A DNA stretch of 64,000 nucleotides from assembly GCF_003992595.1 (NCBI RefSeq), contig NZ_RZNA01000017.1:62001-126000 (forward strand), written 5' to 3'. This document shows, in pieces, positions 8,079-17,832 of the stretch. Numbering within the stretch: the stretch's first letter is position 1; each line of letters opens with the position of its first letter. The stretch comes from Flagellimonas oceanensis. GTDB lineage: Bacteria > Bacteroidota > Bacteroidia > Flavobacteriales > Flavobacteriaceae. The position numbers and the translations under genes were made by a program. Below the pieces are notes generated by a model. The model was not told the origin of the DNA. It did not search any database and was given only the letters and a program-made list of their open reading frames with translations.

Positions 8079-8921
8079 CTAAGAATTGCAAAGTGATTTC
8101 ATTTCCTTTAAGATTCGTTGCTTTCTGCCATTGGAGACCCCTAAATGGTCGAGCAAGAAGTTGTTTTTCATCAACTGTCTGCACAAAACAATGTCCCGTT
8201 CCAACAGGAAATCCTTTTCCCTGCCGGACAAGAGCGTGGAGACCGTTATTGGGTAGAGCCGCAATCGGTCAATCCGTTCCTTGAGTCCATCCCCATGCGG
8301 ATAATCCCAACTTAAAAGGTACAGTCCCGCACACTTGCCGTATTCGAGGGCATCTTGGGTAAATCGTGTATTGGTGACCACCCACCCAACTGTTCGATTA
8401 AAATTTTTATCATTTTTTGAATCCAAAGGGGGCTTGACATCCTTGTACCTTGAATTGATGTACAATGGGACTTTCACATTGCATTTGAGTCCGTCCTCCC
8501 CATGGAATTTGCATTCAATGATATTCAGGGTGCCGTTTTTTGTGGCCAATACATCAATTTCATGGGATACGCATGTACCCTCCAGTATCTCCCCCACTTT
8601 GGTCTCATATCCTGAGTAATGCAGAATCCCACTGATGAACTTTTCAAAGGGGAAGCCTGTTGGGCCCAATTCGTAGATGGCCTTTTTCAATTTGTACTTG
8701 GATGCGTAGACCGATTCCTTCTTCTTCAAAAGGGCGAAGGCCCGATTGTAGATTTCCCTAGTGGAAATGCCAGGATAAAGTTCGTCTTGGACACGTTGCA
8801 CAATCTCCTCCACCATTTCTTCTGAAGCTCCACTGAACTGAAGGGAGCTTTTTAGTTTTTCCATGGAAAAATCCACTTTTTCCCCTGTTGACTTGGTAAT
8901 ATGGAAATGCTTGGTTGCCAT
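8079..8921 (-). CDS. ATP-cone domain fused to PD-(D/E)XK nuclease-like domain
   Basis: The 280-residue protein has an ATP-cone at about 4-90 (HITKSTGEKVDFSMEKL), the nucleotide-sensing module best known from ribonucleotide reductases and NrdR. A restriction-endonuclease-like core follows at about 92-140. D123 in EIDVLATKNG and E136-x-K138 in IIECKFH form the D...ExK active site of Mrr-like nucleases, so catalysis is plausible. The C-terminal third (about 180-280) is helical and unassigned. It is the first gene of an operon with the beta-CASP protein. A TACATTTC at 8939-8946 (minus strand) may be the -7 element; no TGA-N6-TCA box lies at the expected distance. The substrate is unknown. Confidence 0.85.
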   Translation of the reverse strand: MATKHFHITKSTGEKVDFSMEKLKSSLQFSGASEEMVEEIVQRVQDELYPGISTREIYNRAFALLKKKESVYASKYKLKKAIYELGPTGFPFEKFISGILHYSGYETKVGEILEGTCVSHEIDVLATKNGTLNIIECKFHGEDGLKCNVKVPLYINSRYKDVKPPLDSKNDKNFNRTVGWVVTNTRFTQDALEYGKCAGLYLLSWDYPHGDGLKERIDRLRLYPITVSTLLSGREKDFLLERDIVLCRQLMKNNFLLDHLGVSNGRKQRILKEMKSLCNS

Positions 8922-9047
8922 ACCACTAATTTACATACGAAATGTAACTTTTAGAAATATTATATCATTTTAGCGCTTGTTCGATTTACAGTCCGCAAGG
9001 TTTTGGACTGGATATCCGAAGCGGAAAAAAGATAAATTGAAAACACC

Positions 9048-9066
9048 TATATTTATGAATATTCAT
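9048..9066 (+). promoter_or_regulatory. Possible -7 element and palindrome before the DUF1080 gene
   Basis: TATATTTA (9048-9055) resembles TAnnTTTG and runs directly into the 12-base perfect palindrome ATGAATATTCAT (9055-9066), which would overlap the start site of the gene at 9127. It is a candidate repressor site; support is only the sequence symmetry. Confidence 0.3.
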
Positions 9067-9126
9067 GTGCAATAACGGTAGCTGGATAGATATTCCAATA
9101 CAGTTAGATAACCGCAACTCACAAGT

Positions 9127-9915
9127 ATGATAAAAAATAAAAGTTGGTTTTACACGACCATAATGATGGTGCTCATTTTGACCTATTCCTGTAAGCAGCA
9201 AAAAGACAATGAATGGATATCCATTTTTAATGGCGAAAATCTAAAGGGATGGTCCCCAAAGTTCACAGGTCAAAAATACGGGGAAAATTACCTGAACACC
9301 TTTCAGGCCAAAGATGGCAAGTTAGTGGTCAATTATGATGCCTACGAAGAGTTTGACAACAACTTCGGTCATATTTTCTATCAGGAAAAACTTTCGAGTT
9401 ACAGGTTGCGATTGGAATACCGCTTTGTCGGAGAGACGGTAGCGGGCGCATCATCTTGGGGCTATAAAAACAGTGGGGTCAAAATCCATTCGCCCCATCC
9501 TTCCGAACTGCCCCTTGACCAAACATTGCTGGTGGCTGTCGAGGCCCAACTACTCGGTGGCAATGGTAACACCGAACGGTTCACGGGCAATGTATGCACC
9601 GCTGGAACCCACGTTGTCATGAACGATAGTCTGATCATACAACATTGCACCAATTCCGACTACCCGGCCATTAACGATGCCAGTTGGGTAAAAATGGAAA
9701 TTGAAGTACACGGAAGCGAAAGAATCATTCATAAAATCAATGACCGGATAGTCATGGAATACGCCAAACCACAATATGACGACACTGATGAATTTGCCCG
9801 TGAACTCATGGAAAATGGTCATTCAAGGGTAATCAGTGAAGGTTATATTGCACTTCAGGCAGAGGGTCATCCCGTTGAATTCAGGAAAATTGAGTTGATG
9901 AAACTGGATGAGTGA
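9127..9915 (+). CDS. DUF1080 (3-keto-disaccharide hydrolase-like) lipoprotein
   Basis: The 262-residue protein has a lipoprotein signal peptide (lipobox LTYSC, acylated C22), so it is anchored at the cell envelope. The body starts WISIFNGENLKGWSPKF, the signature opening of the DUF1080 concanavalin-like beta-sandwich, and ends with QAEGHPVEFRKIELM, the typical last strand. Characterised relatives hydrolyse 3-keto-glycosides produced by GMC/Gfo-type sugar oxidases. That links it functionally to the Gfo/Idh/MocA gene at 27570 and the GMC oxidoreductase at 63407, though neither is adjacent. The neighbours are a stress operon and, convergently, an efflux operon. Confidence 0.85.
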   Translation: MIKNKSWFYTTIMMVLILTYSCKQQKDNEWISIFNGENLKGWSPKFTGQKYGENYLNTFQAKDGKLVVNYDAYEEFDNNFGHIFYQEKLSSYRLRLEYRFVGETVAGASSWGYKNSGVKIHSPHPSELPLDQTLLVAVEAQLLGGNGNTERFTGNVCTAGTHVVMNDSLIIQHCTNSDYPAINDASWVKMEIEVHGSERIIHKINDRIVMEYAKPQYDDTDEFARELMENGHSRVISEGYIALQAEGHPVEFRKIELMKLDE

Positions 9916-10023
9916 TTGTTCAACCCATCTAAAATGAAGGGCTTGATGGATAAATCATCCGTATATGCCAACTTCGTATTTCACCATAAAGCTCCAATAA
10001 ACAATGTAAACCTGTTTTGCGAA

Positions 10024-13000
10024 TCATGAAACGGCATTCCCTGAAACATCCACTTTCTTTACGGTCCTTCCTTTTTGAATGGCCAATCTAGCATCTTCCA
10101 AAACCAAATATAGGCAGGGTACGATAACCAATATGATCGCTGTAGCGAACACAATACCGAATCCCAGTGAAATCGCCATCGGAATCAAATAGAAGGCCTG
10201 ACTGGAAGTCTCCAAAATGATGGGTGCCAAACCTCCAAAGGTGGTCATGGTCGTTAAAATAATGGGACGGAACCTCCGCAACCCGGCTTCGTGGATGGAT
10301 TTGTAGATGGGGTCACCCTCCTTTCGCCGTTTATTGGCATAGTCTATCATGATCAGGGAATCGTTGACCACCACACCGGATAGTGCTATGACCCCCATCA
10401 AACTTACCAAGGAAAGATCGTAGCCCAATAATATATGTCCGATTACAGCACCTACGATTCCAAATGGGATTGCCGTCATCACGATCAAGGGTTGCACATA
10501 ACTGCCAAAGGCAATGGCCAAGAGCGCATAGATCAAAAGCATGGCTATGGCAAAACCTGCCCGTAGCGTACTGGTACTTTCCCGCATATCTGCCTGACTT
10601 CCTTCAAACGTCCAAGTTATCCCTGGAAAATCCGCCCTTAGTTGGGGCAATGTCTCTTCCTGCACCTTGGCGATTACCCTGTTCACGGAATTGGCAGGCT
10701 CCACGTCCATACCAACATTGACCACTCTTCGACCATCCCTACGGTTAATGCTGGTAAATGCTTCACGTTGTTGTACCTCGACCACATCCATCAGGGGAAC
10801 TTCCACCCCGTCCTGGGTACGAATCAAGAAATTTTCAAGATTTTGAATGTCCTTCCGTTCTTTCATGGGGAGCTTTACACGGACTTCAATTTCATCCATA
10901 CCGCGGAGCTGCCGCATGGCCAAGGCCCCAAAAAATCCGTTCCGTACTTGTCTCCCCACTTCATTGGAAGTCAGGCCAAGATTTCTTCCCTGCGGCAAGA
11001 GTTTAAAGTCGTATTGTAATTTTCCTTTGTTGTAATTATCCGTAACGTCACGCGTATTGGAAAAAGCTTCCATTCGCTCCACAAAGGCCGTACTTGCCTT
11101 TTCCAACACATTGATGTCGTTATGGCTCAAATCAATACTAATGGCCTGACGTGCACCACCAGGTCCACGTTCCGCTTCAAAAGTGATTTGGTCCACTCCT
11201 TCAATATCGCCAATATTGTCACGCCATAGCGCAATGACCTCCCCTGCGGTAATATCCCTTTGGTCCGGCGGTAACATCACAATTTCCACATCGATGAAGT
11301 TCTGCCCCCGAACATTCGTTTTAATCCCCTCCGCAACCTCGTACAGATTATGTTCTTCAAACATTCTCTGGGTAGCATCGGATATATCATGGGCCACCTT
11401 GGCGGCTTGGTCGGGCGTAGTGCCCACGGGCAAACGCACCCCAGCCTCTATTTCATCGGCAGCCACTTCGGGCATCATGATCATTCCCATGTGTCCACTG
11501 TAACCATATCCCCCCACAATCAACAACAAAGCAATCGCGCTGGACAAGGTAATATAGCGATGCTTGAGACATTTGTCCAATAGCGGACGGTAGCGTCTGT
11601 CCACAAACTCATTGAATTTATTGGCGAAGGAACTTTGCCAGCCTTCCAGTTTATGTACCCATTTATTTTTGCTCGGGTCCTTTTTTAAATGGGCCAAATG
11701 AGAAGGCAAAATAAACAATGCTTCCAAGAGCGACACAGCCAATATCACAATAACCACAGCGGGCAAAGGCTGCCAAAACTTACCTGTTTCCCCAGGCATG
11801 AAAAGTAAGGGGACAAATGCAATGATTGTTGTGGTAATACTGAAAACAACGGGCAGTGAAACATCCTTAGTGCCCGCAATAGCAGCTTTTATGGGACTTA
11901 ATCCCTTTTTTCGGTATTCGTACACATTTTCCCCGACCACAATGGCATCGTCCACAACGATACCGAGCACCACCAAGAACCCGAACATGGAGATCATGTT
12001 AACGCTAATTCCGATAAGCGGTAGGAAAATGATTCCTCCAATAAAGGAAACGGTCATTCCCATCATAACCCAAAATGCAAGACGGTACTCCAAGAAAAGT
12101 GTAAGAATCAACAATACGATGATAATGGCCAAAACTCCATTTTCAGTAAGCAAGGACAATCGCTCACGATAGTCGGATGCCCTATTGCTATCCGTACGGA
12201 AATTGACTCCCGGCGGCAGTTGAAAATCTTCCAATATACCCATGGCCACATCCTCAATTTCCATAGGCGATTGATCCCCTATCCTAAAAATCTGGAGCTC
12301 CACATAGTTTTGTTGGTTGAATTGTCCATGAAAACCAGTTTCCACGAAATCATCGGTAATGGTGGCAATATCGCTAAGACTGACCTTGGCTCCGGATGGA
12401 GCTGAAACGATGGTAATGTTTCCATACTCGTCCGCCCATTGTTTTCGTTCCTTCATCCGAAGCAAAATCTCCCCGCTCTGGGTTTGTACGGCTCCTGCGG
12501 GAACATCATTACTACTTTGACGGATAATATCGGCTACCTGCCCAAGGGTCAGGTTATATTTTTGGAGATTGTTTCTCGTGATTTCGATTCTGGTCTCGTA
12601 ATCTGGCACGTTATTGAGCTCTACTTGGGTTATTGCTGGATTGCTCAATAAAATGGTACGTAAACGTTCGGCAAGTATCCGAAGTGTCCAAATATCCGCT
12701 TTTCCATAAAGGCCGATTTGAAGTACATCCCGCTGTCGCGATCGTAGGCTTACCTCGGGTCGTTCGATATCATCGGGAAATGTTCGGATACGGTTGATGG
12801 CCTGATCGATATCCTGAAAAGCCTTCATACGTTCGGAACCTGCCACTAGTTCAATACTGACCTCGGCCGAACCTTCATTGGCTTGGGAAACAATCTCTTT
12901 GATCCCTTGCACACTCCGGACCGCTTCCTCCACAGGTTGAAGCACACCTTGTTCCACCTCTGCAGGCGATGCTCCCGGGTAGGCCACGGAAACGTCCACA

Positions 13001-13170
13001 AAATCAAGCTGGAATTCTGGGAATACCTCCTTTTGGATGGTGTACATGGTAAAAATACCTCCTCCCAAAAGTATCAGCATCAATAAATTGGTGGCAATGG
13101 AATTTCTGGCCATATAACCAATGGCCCCTTCTTTTCTCACTTTTTTATCCGAATCCTTTTCCTCCATCAT
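10024..13170 (-). CDS. RND family efflux permease (AcrB/HAE1-like)
   Basis: The 1048-residue inner-membrane proton-driven pump has the RND duplicated layout of a first TM segment (about 25-45), a large periplasmic domain, a TM2-6 block (about 350-510), and a repeat of this in the second half. The proton-relay pair D407/D408 is in [10 protein letters not shown], exactly at the AcrB position. The periplasmic entry sequence [20 protein letters not shown] is typical of the hydrophobe/amphiphile efflux class. It is the last gene of an OMF-MFP-RND operon, 8 bases after the adaptor gene. Substrate cannot be read from the sequence. Confidence 0.93.
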   Translation of the reverse strand: MMEEKDSDKKVRKEGAIGYMARNSIATNLLMLILLGGGIFTMYTIQKEVFPEFQLDFVDVSVAYPGASPAEVEQGVLQPVEEAVRSVQGIKEIVSQANEGSAEVSIELVAGSERMKAFQDIDQAINRIRTFPDDIERPEVSLRSRQRDVLQIGLYGKADIWTLRILAERLRTILLSNPAITQVELNNVPDYETRIEITRNNLQKYNLTLGQVADIIRQSSNDVPAGAVQTQSGEILLRMKERKQWADEYGNITIVSAPSGAKVSLSDIATITDDFVETGFHGQFNQQNYVELQIFRIGDQSPMEIEDVAMGILEDFQLPPGVNFRTDSNRASDYRERLSLLTENGVLAIIIVLLILTLFLEYRLAFWVMMGMTVSFIGGIIFLPLIGISVNMISMFGFLVVLGIVVDDAIVVGENVYEYRKKGLSPIKAAIAGTKDVSLPVVFSITTTIIAFVPLLFMPGETGKFWQPLPAVVIVILAVSLLEALFILPSHLAHLKKDPSKNKWVHKLEGWQSSFANKFNEFVDRRYRPLLDKCLKHRYITLSSAIALLLIVGGYGYSGHMGMIMMPEVAADEIEAGVRLPVGTTPDQAAKVAHDISDATQRMFEEHNLYEVAEGIKTNVRGQNFIDVEIVMLPPDQRDITAGEVIALWRDNIGDIEGVDQITFEAERGPGGARQAISIDLSHNDINVLEKASTAFVERMEAFSNTRDVTDNYNKGKLQYDFKLLPQGRNLGLTSNEVGRQVRNGFFGALAMRQLRGMDEIEVRVKLPMKERKDIQNLENFLIRTQDGVEVPLMDVVEVQQREAFTSINRRDGRRVVNVGMDVEPANSVNRVIAKVQEETLPQLRADFPGITWTFEGSQADMRESTSTLRAGFAIAMLLIYALLAIAFGSYVQPLIVMTAIPFGIVGAVIGHILLGYDLSLVSLMGVIALSGVVVNDSLIMIDYANKRRKEGDPIYKSIHEAGLRRFRPIILTTMTTFGGLAPIILETSSQAFYLIPMAISLGFGIVFATAIILVIVPCLYLVLEDARLAIQKGRTVKKVDVSGNAVS

Positions 13171-13178
13171 AGCATTTT

Positions 13179-14387
13179 TTAGTCATTTTCCTCTTCTGAT
13201 GCATCTTCGGAACGTGTCCGCAGTTCTATTCCGTTGGTTACCGTACTCAAATTGGTGGTCACAATTTTGTCACCATCCGAAAGACCTGATTGTATATAGG
13301 CATATTGGTTATCGGTAAGTATGATGTCCAATTCCCGTATTTCCAATAAATTGTCCTTCATGACCCACGCCGTTTGATTGGTCCTGACCAAATCCCGGTT
13401 GATCCGAACCACATCGGGAATGGAATCTGCTTGAATATTTACTTCCACAAAAGTCCCTATCATCAATTTGGGAGCTTCTTTCAATTCATCTGTGGTTGCC
13501 AACGGATCTTCCACCCGGACCAATACCCTTGCCAATCTTGTTTGATTGTCCAAGGCCCCAATTTGTCGGTCCAAATATCCGACACGTTGTGCTCCTGAAG
13601 GCCATGCAGATGAATTTTCTATATGGACTATGGAACCTTTTTCGGTGTTCGATTCAGGGAATTTCAAATGTTGTAAACGGGAAACGGGCACAGTGGCCGT
13701 TACCCAATAGCTATCTGTTCCCACGATTCTGCCCAAATTATCCCCTTGTGCCACCTGACTGCCCACGGTTACATTTTGACTGAGGATATGGGCATCGAAC
13801 GGGGCCCGTATCGTGGTACGTTCCAGGTTCAACTGAGCTTGGTTCTTGGAAGCCCTTGCCGCTTCTATAGTTGCTTTTACAGCGTTTAATTGTGGCTGAC
13901 GGAGCACCAATTGCGTTTCGTTATCAGAAAGTGGGTTGTCTCCGAAAAGGGAATCGTTGTTGATGAGCTGTAAATCTTGTTCGGCAATCTGTTGGCGTCC
14001 CATTTCGGTGGCCAGAGCTGTTTCGGACTGCAATAATTCGCTCTTCCGGAGCTCCAAGGTATTTCTGTAGTCAGAAGGATCTATCTGTAACAAGACTTCT
14101 CCCTTTTTCACAAAACCACCAGGGGTAAATGCCGGGTCGCGACGAATGATCTGGCCCGAAACCAAGGGACTCAGCGTAACATCCTCTACAGGCTGTACGG
14201 TACCTGTGGCCACGATGGTCGGGGCAAAAGTTCCCTTTTCCGCATCGACAACATCCACCAAAATAGCGGTCTCTATACTGGCTCCTTCGCTCTGTGCCTC
14301 AGGTTCAGTGGAAAATATCAAGGTGGTCACCAATATGCCTCCCATTAAGATGGCCAGACAGATGTATATTATTTTTTTATTGCTCAT
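13179..14387 (-). CDS. RND efflux periplasmic adaptor (membrane fusion protein)
   Basis: The 402-residue protein has an N-terminal membrane anchor (about 5-25, without a clear lipobox). The usual adaptor order follows: a split lipoyl half ([20 protein letters not shown]... and [18 protein letters not shown]), an alpha-helical hairpin between them (about 110-190), then beta-barrel and membrane-proximal domains. It bridges the pump at 10024 and the outer-membrane channel at 14377. Its 5' end overlaps the channel gene by 11 bases and the pump follows after 8 bases, so the three are one operon. The Asp/Glu-rich C-terminus (EDASEEEND) is mildly unusual. Confidence 0.92.
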   Translation of the reverse strand: MSNKKIIYICLAILMGGILVTTLIFSTEPEAQSEGASIETAILVDVVDAEKGTFAPTIVATGTVQPVEDVTLSPLVSGQIIRRDPAFTPGGFVKKGEVLLQIDPSDYRNTLELRKSELLQSETALATEMGRQQIAEQDLQLINNDSLFGDNPLSDNETQLVLRQPQLNAVKATIEAARASKNQAQLNLERTTIRAPFDAHILSQNVTVGSQVAQGDNLGRIVGTDSYWVTATVPVSRLQHLKFPESNTEKGSIVHIENSSAWPSGAQRVGYLDRQIGALDNQTRLARVLVRVEDPLATTDELKEAPKLMIGTFVEVNIQADSIPDVVRINRDLVRTNQTAWVMKDNLLEIRELDIILTDNQYAYIQSGLSDGDKIVTTNLSTVTNGIELRTRSEDASEEEND

Positions 14388-15831
14388 AGAGTTCGTCCAA
14401 TTTACTTTTTTGATCTTCTATTGTTCTTCCCGTATCAAACCCACCGGCCAATGCCCTGTACAATGCAATTCGTATTTGTACATGCTGCAGTTGGGCGGCC
14501 ACATAATCCCTACGGAGTTGTTGCTCTTGGTCCAATCCCAAGAGCACATCCAAATAGGGGCTGAATCCGTTCAAAAATTCCACCCGTAATTGTTTGTTGC
14601 TCTTTTCGGCAAGTTCCAGTTGCCTGCCAATATTCTCGAGACGTTCGGTCTGTTTTACATCTTGAACCAAAGCATCCTCCACCTCCCTAAAGGCGACCAA
14701 AGTGGCCTGTCCGTATTGATACAACCGCTGTTGTTTGATCGCAGTTGTCCTATCCACCTCGGCATTGAGCCGTCCCCCATAGAATAGAGGGGCCAAGATG
14801 TTTCCTGCCAAGGAATAGGCCCAGTTGTCAAAAAGGTTATCGAAATTATTGGAACGGAGCTGTCCCCGTCCACTTAGGGAGATCCGTGGGTATTTGCTTT
14901 GCACTGCCGAGGCCATATCACGGTCCGCGGCCAACAAAAGGGCAAAGGATTGTTTTAGGTCGGGCCTTCGCCTAACCAAGTCCAAGGGCAATCCTGTATC
15001 CGGCAATTCAGGGACTGTGGGCATTGAAGCCTCATCTAAAGCGATTCCTTCTTGCGGTTGTTTACCCAACAGGACCGCCAATTGGTTTTCCAGTAATTCT
15101 ACATTCGTCTCAAAAATTATTTTTTGCTCCCTTGTACTTTCCAGTAGTTGAGCCTGTCGCAAGATATCCACTGCACGTATTTGCCCACCCACAAAACGTG
15201 AACGTATCAGTTTGATGATGGCCTCATTGGTTTTTATTTGATCTTCGGTAATCTGTAATTGTCTTTTTGCCGCCTGTAGTTGATACCAGCTCGTTGTGAT
15301 TTCCGCTGAAAGTGACAATGCCAGGGTTTCATAATCAAAAAAACTGGCTTCTGACCTGAACTTTTCTGCATTCACAGCAGTACCGATTCGCCCCCATAAA
15401 TCGAGTTCATAGCTTGATAAAAAACCCAATTGAGTGTTCTCACCACCCACGAAGTCAGGTTCGGGAAGGGTTCTTGCTGTTTGGGCCGAAGCTTCGATTG
15501 ATGGCCATTTATTGGAAGCTTGAGACCTGATGGAAGCCCTCGAGGCCAAGAACTGTTGCCAAGTGGCAGCCAAGTTCATATTGGACTGCATGGCACTGTC
15601 GATCAAGCTGTTCAGACTTTCGTCCTGGAACACCTCCCACCATTTATCGGTAAGCATGGTATCTCCTGCTATGGTAAATTCCTGGAATTCATCAATTGGC
15701 GGAGATATATCCGAATATTTGGGGGAACAGTTGAGGAATAGCGATCCAATGGAGGATAGAAGCAATATCATCCAAAGGCTTCGCATGGGGTAAACCTTAA
15801 GATTACCTCTTACGCTGTTTTTCTTTCTCAT
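14377..15831 (-). CDS. TolC-like outer-membrane efflux lipoprotein (NodT family)
   Basis: The 484-residue protein is the first gene of the RND operon. The ATG at 15831 gives a long N-terminus; an ATG at 15786 would start MRSLWMILLLSSIGSLFLNC, a cleaner lipoprotein signal, so the true start may be there. The two internal repeats of the OMF family are present, each with long alpha-helical segments (for example LRRRPDLKQSFALLLAADRD near 300). Products form the trimeric outer-membrane exit duct. The segment 15854-15905 upstream carries a striking inverted repeat that may control the operon. Confidence 0.92.
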   Translation of the reverse strand: MRKKNSVRGNLKVYPMRSLWMILLLSSIGSLFLNCSPKYSDISPPIDEFQEFTIAGDTMLTDKWWEVFQDESLNSLIDSAMQSNMNLAATWQQFLASRASIRSQASNKWPSIEASAQTARTLPEPDFVGGENTQLGFLSSYELDLWGRIGTAVNAEKFRSEASFFDYETLALSLSAEITTSWYQLQAAKRQLQITEDQIKTNEAIIKLIRSRFVGGQIRAVDILRQAQLLESTREQKIIFETNVELLENQLAVLLGKQPQEGIALDEASMPTVPELPDTGLPLDLVRRRPDLKQSFALLLAADRDMASAVQSKYPRISLSGRGQLRSNNFDNLFDNWAYSLAGNILAPLFYGGRLNAEVDRTTAIKQQRLYQYGQATLVAFREVEDALVQDVKQTERLENIGRQLELAEKSNKQLRVEFLNGFSPYLDVLLGLDQEQQLRRDYVAAQLQHVQIRIALYRALAGGFDTGRTIEDQKSKLDELYEQ

Positions 15832-15853
15832 ACCTTGATTTGATGGGGTGCAG

Positions 15854-15905
15854 TTTTATAAATCCACACTTATATAATAACGTGAATTTCAGTGGATTTA
15901 TAAAA
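15854..15905. repeat. 14-bp perfect inverted repeat upstream of the RND operon (candidate operator)
   Basis: TTTTATAAATCCAC (15854-15867) and its exact reverse complement GTGGATTTATAAAA (15892-15905) are separated by 24 bases. The repeat centres are 38 bases apart. Each arm also contains the self-complementary TTTATAAA. The first arm ends 22 bases before the operon's upstream ATG. Arms this long and perfect in intergenic DNA suggest paired binding sites for a dimeric regulator, possibly looping or tetramer-binding, rather than a terminator: there is no T-tract and the position is 5' of the operon. Confidence 0.5.
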
Positions 15906-16051
15906 TAAAACCGTTTCAACAACCGTCCTGGACCTCTGAACAACAGGTTTTGCCCCAGCAAGCGAAATTTCCAAGATCTTCATTTCTTAGGGATTCAATA
16001 AATCCATTGGTAACGAACATATTGGAAAAAAAAGGAGCTGTAGCATAACAG

Positions 16052-16077
16052 AAAAGCACGGATATGCCCGTGCTTTT
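16052..16077. terminator. Hairpin terminator after the sulfatase gene
   Basis: AAAAGCACGG and CCGTGCTTTT form a perfect 10-bp stem around a 6-base loop, 45 bases past the sulfatase stop codon. The ends of the stem are A4/T4, so it could terminate in either direction. Confidence 0.75.
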
Positions 16078-16121
16078 CCTCTTGAATCTCTATCAAATAA
16101 TTAACTAAACCAGATAGATTC

Positions 16122-17573
16122 CTATTCCCCTCGATCCTTTAATTGATCTGGGCCTTTTACCATCTTTTCATTATGCTCCTTTACCACGGCCATGATCTCC
16201 TCAATGGCCTCGGGATGTTTGGAAGCAACATCATATTTCTCTGATGGATCCACGCTCAGGTTGTACAACAGTGGTGGATCATGTTCGGTGATCTCAGGAC
16301 CATAGGCCGCCTGTGTTATAAAATGGGCCTTGTAATCCCCTACGCGCGCTGCGTAAAGTCTATCGCCCCTGTAATAGAACATATCGTTCCTATCACTTTT
16401 CATTCCTTTAAAAAGGACCGGCGACAGATCAACCCCATCCACTACCCTATCATCGGGTATGGGGACGCCCACCATTTTGCTGAAAGTGGTGAACAGGTCC
16501 ATGGTGGTCCCTATATCGGTGATCAGCCCCGGTTCGATTCTCCCAGGGGACCAGAAAATACAGGGCTCCCGCATTCCACCTTCCCAAGTGGACCCTTTTC
16601 CGTCCCTGAGCAATCCGGCACTTCCCCCCTCTTCGTCCATGATCAGCCAAGGGCCATTGTCCGAAGTGAACACAACAATGGTATTCTCCGCAAGACCATT
16701 GTCCTTTAAGGACTTTATTACTTGTCCCACACTATGATCGATTTCTTCCACAACGTCGCCGTATATACCTCTAGGGCTTGTTCCTTCAAAATCTTCCGAA
16801 GCAAATAGCGGAACATGTGGTAGATTATGCGCCAGATATAAGAAGAAGGGCTCATCCTTTTTTTCTTCAATGAATTTTACCGCCTCTTCGGTATACCTTT
16901 TGGTAATGGTATGTTGATTGGCGGGACGCTCAACGATTTCCGTATCCCTCATCAAAGGCACATTGAAGGAATTGTAATCCTTTCGTTTCTCGGAATTCCA
17001 GAATTCCATATATCCGCCCATGGATGTGAATGGTACCACATTATCCATATCGTTACTGTAAGGGATGCCAAAATAAGAATCGAATCCATGACTGGTCGGA
17101 AGATATTCTTCTTTATGTCCCAAGTGCCATTTTCCTATTGCTGCCGTTGCATAGCCCGCTTCTTTCATTTGCTCCGCTATGGTGACCTCGGTTTGTGGCA
17201 AGCCATTGTGCGAATCTGGAAAAAGCACACGGACTTTACTGCTGGCCATACCACTCCTTACAGGCAATCTTCCTGTCAATAGGGCAGCACGACTCGGGGT
17301 ACAAACACTGGCTCCAACATAAAAATTGGTCCACTTTTGACCTTCGCTCGCCATTTGATCCAAATGCGGAGTCCGAATAGTCGGATGTCCGTAGCTACTT
17401 AAATCTCCATACCCTAGGTCATCCGCAAAAATGATGACTACGTTTGGCTTCTCCCTTAAGGTCATCTCTTGGGCATCAGCAGATTCTCTCTGTTCTCCAT
17501 TACAGGACGCAAGTATCGCAAAAGCACCAATAATGCCGAAAAGAATCTTATTGAACTGGTTAAAATTGAACAT
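16122..17573 (-). CDS. Sulfatase (formylglycine-dependent, S1 family) lipoprotein
   Basis: The 483-residue protein has a lipobox at LASC (C24), so it is likely envelope-bound or surface-exposed. The alkaline-phosphatase-like core begins KPNVVIIFADDLGYGDLSS, with metal ligands D51/D52. The maturation motif CTPSRAALLTG has C91, the cysteine converted to formylglycine. HNLPHVPLFAS and a C-terminal subdomain follow. It should hydrolyse sulfate esters of a carbohydrate, likely algal; the exact linkage cannot be assigned. The gene diverges from a formylglycine-generating-enzyme-like gene at 17833, the expected maturation partner. Confidence 0.93.
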   Translation of the reverse strand: MFNFNQFNKILFGIIGAFAILASCNGEQRESADAQEMTLREKPNVVIIFADDLGYGDLSSYGHPTIRTPHLDQMASEGQKWTNFYVGASVCTPSRAALLTGRLPVRSGMASSKVRVLFPDSHNGLPQTEVTIAEQMKEAGYATAAIGKWHLGHKEEYLPTSHGFDSYFGIPYSNDMDNVVPFTSMGGYMEFWNSEKRKDYNSFNVPLMRDTEIVERPANQHTITKRYTEEAVKFIEEKKDEPFFLYLAHNLPHVPLFASEDFEGTSPRGIYGDVVEEIDHSVGQVIKSLKDNGLAENTIVVFTSDNGPWLIMDEEGGSAGLLRDGKGSTWEGGMREPCIFWSPGRIEPGLITDIGTTMDLFTTFSKMVGVPIPDDRVVDGVDLSPVLFKGMKSDRNDMFYYRGDRLYAARVGDYKAHFITQAAYGPEITEHDPPLLYNLSVDPSEKYDVASKHPEAIEEIMAVVKEHNEKMVKGPDQLKDRGE

Positions 17574-17832
17574 ATGAATTATTTAGTTGATTATATCCTG
17601 CTGTTTTCACTGATAAGATATAAAAGTCAGCTGTAACTTGAAGGATGATATTTGTAACAACACACCCAAAACCTGTTCTAGGTTTAAGCCATACCGTTTA
17701 AAATCCATATCTTTTCCGCATCAAACAATAAAAATAAATTGGCCTATTTTCGTCATTAATTTCATGAAAGTGACGTGTGTTAACACCCATTAAACGAATC
17801 AAATGCTATAAATCCCCTATAACTTCGATATA

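Noticed and set aside
10024..15831. Assigning the first RND system to metal efflux (CusA/CzcA type)
   Set aside because: No methionine or histidine metal motifs seen in the pump or adaptor; the pump resembles the HAE1 class.
17760..17786. Palindromes TTTCATGAAA and GTGTTAACAC in the sulfatase/FGE intergenic region
   Set aside because: Ten-base palindromes are common by chance and they do not line up with a recognisable promoter; left out as features.
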